This document shows positions 43,262 through 43,791 of a stretch of 43,791 bases of DNA, piece by piece; positions within the stretch are counted from its first letter, which is position 1; each line of letters opens with the position of its first letter. This DNA comes from Burkholderiales bacterium (GTDB lineage Bacteria; Pseudomonadota; Gammaproteobacteria; Burkholderiales; Burkholderiaceae_C). The notes under the pieces are model-generated. The model did not search any database, was not told the DNA's origin, and worked only from the letters and a program-made list of their open reading frames with translations. The stretch covers positions 1 to 43,791 of the forward strand of contig JAJUGJ010000027.1 in assembly GCA_029268225.1 (NCBI GenBank), read 5' to 3'. Both the position numbers and the translations under genes were made by a program.

Positions 43262-43791
43262 TTACTTGGCTTCCGGCTCGTCCTTCTTCTTGTCGTTGCC
43301 CGGGATGTAGGGGCTCCAAGGTTGAGCCTTGACCGGGCCCGGGGTCTTCCAGACCACCTTGAACTGGCCGTCGGCCTTCACTTCGCCGATGAACACGGGC
43401 TTGTGCAGGTGGTGGTTCTTCTCGTCCATCTTGGACATGAAGCCGCCCGGGGCCGGGAAGGTCTGGCCGGCCATGGCCTTGATGACCTTGTCCACATCGG
43501 TGGTGCCGGCCTTCTTGACCGCTTGCGCCCACATGTTGATGCCGATGTAGGTGGCCTCCATCGGGTCGTTGGTCAGCGGCTTGTCCTTGTGGCCGGCAAT
43601 GCCCTTGGCCTTGGCGTAGGCCGACCACTTCTTGATGAACTCGTCGTTGGTCGGGTTCTTGATGGACATGAAGTAGTTCCAGGCAGCCAGGTGGCCGACC
43701 AGAGTCTTGGTGTCCACGCCGCGCAGCTCTTCTTCACCCACCGAGAAGGCGACCACCGGCACGTCCTTGGCCTTCAGGCCCTGGTTGCCCA
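43262..43791 (-). CDS. urtA: Urea ABC transporter substrate-binding protein UrtA (partial, C-terminal 176 residues)
   Basis: Frame open to the right edge; the visible part starts GNQGLKAKDVPVVAFS and ends PEAK-stop (TAA). Blocks such as GHLAAWNYFMSI, EATYIGINMWAQAV, GGFMSKMDEKNHHLHKPVFIGEV (read at about 43380-43450) and WSPYIPGNDKK are characteristic of the C-terminal lobe of UrtA, the periplasmic urea receptor. First gene of the urtABCDE operon; signal peptide and promoter lie outside the window. The Urt operon is commonly controlled by nitrogen limitation, but no site is visible here. Confidence 0.93.
   Translation of the reverse strand, partial: GNQGLKAKDVPVVAFSVGEEELRGVDTKTLVGHLAAWNYFMSIKNPTNDEFIKKWSAYAKAKGIAGHKDKPLTNDPMEATYIGINMWAQAVKKAGTTDVDKVIKAMAGQTFPAPGGFMSKMDEKNHHLHKPVFIGEVKADGQFKVVWKTPGPVKAQPWSPYIPGNDKKKDEPEAK

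Noticed and set aside
41493..43310. 605-codon plus-strand frame opposite urtB
   Set aside because: Gly/His/Gln-rich sequence lacking domain features, antisense to an unambiguous permease and crossing the urtA-urtB terminator.

Overview
The window is GC-rich (roughly mid-60s percent by eye), densely packed with genes and free of mobile elements, rRNA, tRNA or CRISPR. A urt urea-uptake operon in which UrtB carries a long N-terminal domain, a cydA-type bd oxidase with CydP, a type II SQR, FisR/BigR-type sulfur regulators and DUF1841/DUF3422 proteins together point to a betaproteobacterium of the order Burkholderiales (Comamonadaceae/Sphaerotilaceae-like). This is an inference from gene families; no marker RNA is present.

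Layout. 1-2.7 kb (minus): a TetR regulator followed by an efflux adaptor and an FtsX/MacB-type permease that runs off the left edge, with a perfect dyad operator upstream. 2.8-7.0 kb (minus): a sulfide:quinone oxidoreductase operon (Tat-exported type II SQR, small membrane protein, Lgt-like/thioredoxin fusion, methyltransferase, alpha/beta hydrolase). 7.2-9.4 kb: katG with its terminator. 9.6-13.6 kb (minus): cydP-cydA-cydB-Rieske-cydX-ybgE, a bd quinol oxidase operon with a Rieske iron-sulfur gene inserted. 13.75-15.1 kb (plus): a FisR-like sigma54 activator with three sulfur-sensing cysteines, divergent from the cyd operon. 15.1-18.0 kb (minus): an ArsR/BigR repressor, DUF442 phosphatase/sulfurtransferase-like protein, SulP transporter and YgaP-type membrane protein. 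18.07-19.4 kb (plus): persulfide dioxygenase and OsmC. 19.4-20.5 kb (minus): rhodanese lipoprotein and methyltransferase. 20.6-23.2 kb: DUF2946 protein and an OprC-like copper receptor. 23.3-24.7 kb: DUF3422 protein. 24.7-32.2 kb (minus): a VWA protein, TamA and TamB; then a diguanylate cyclase, a MoxR ATPase and a diheme cytochrome c. 35.2-37.7 kb: a small LapA-like RTX adhesin. 37.8-38.6 kb: DUF1841 and FKBP. 38.7-43.8 kb (minus): urtABCDE, with urtA cut by the right edge.

How it fits together. From 2.8 to 20.5 kb most genes serve one theme: oxidising sulfide to persulfide with electrons going to quinone (SQR), oxidising persulfide to sulfite (persulfide dioxygenase, with rhodanese, DUF442 and OsmC as sulfane-sulfur handlers), moving anions across the membrane (SulP), and re-oxidising the quinol through bd oxidase, an oxidase family known to tolerate sulfide. 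Two different persulfide sensors (FisR-like and BigR/SqrR-like) sit at two divergent promoters. The two most unusual features are the Rieske gene inside the cyd operon, and the possible control of bd oxidase by FisR through a sigma54-type promoter with an upstream repeat cluster.
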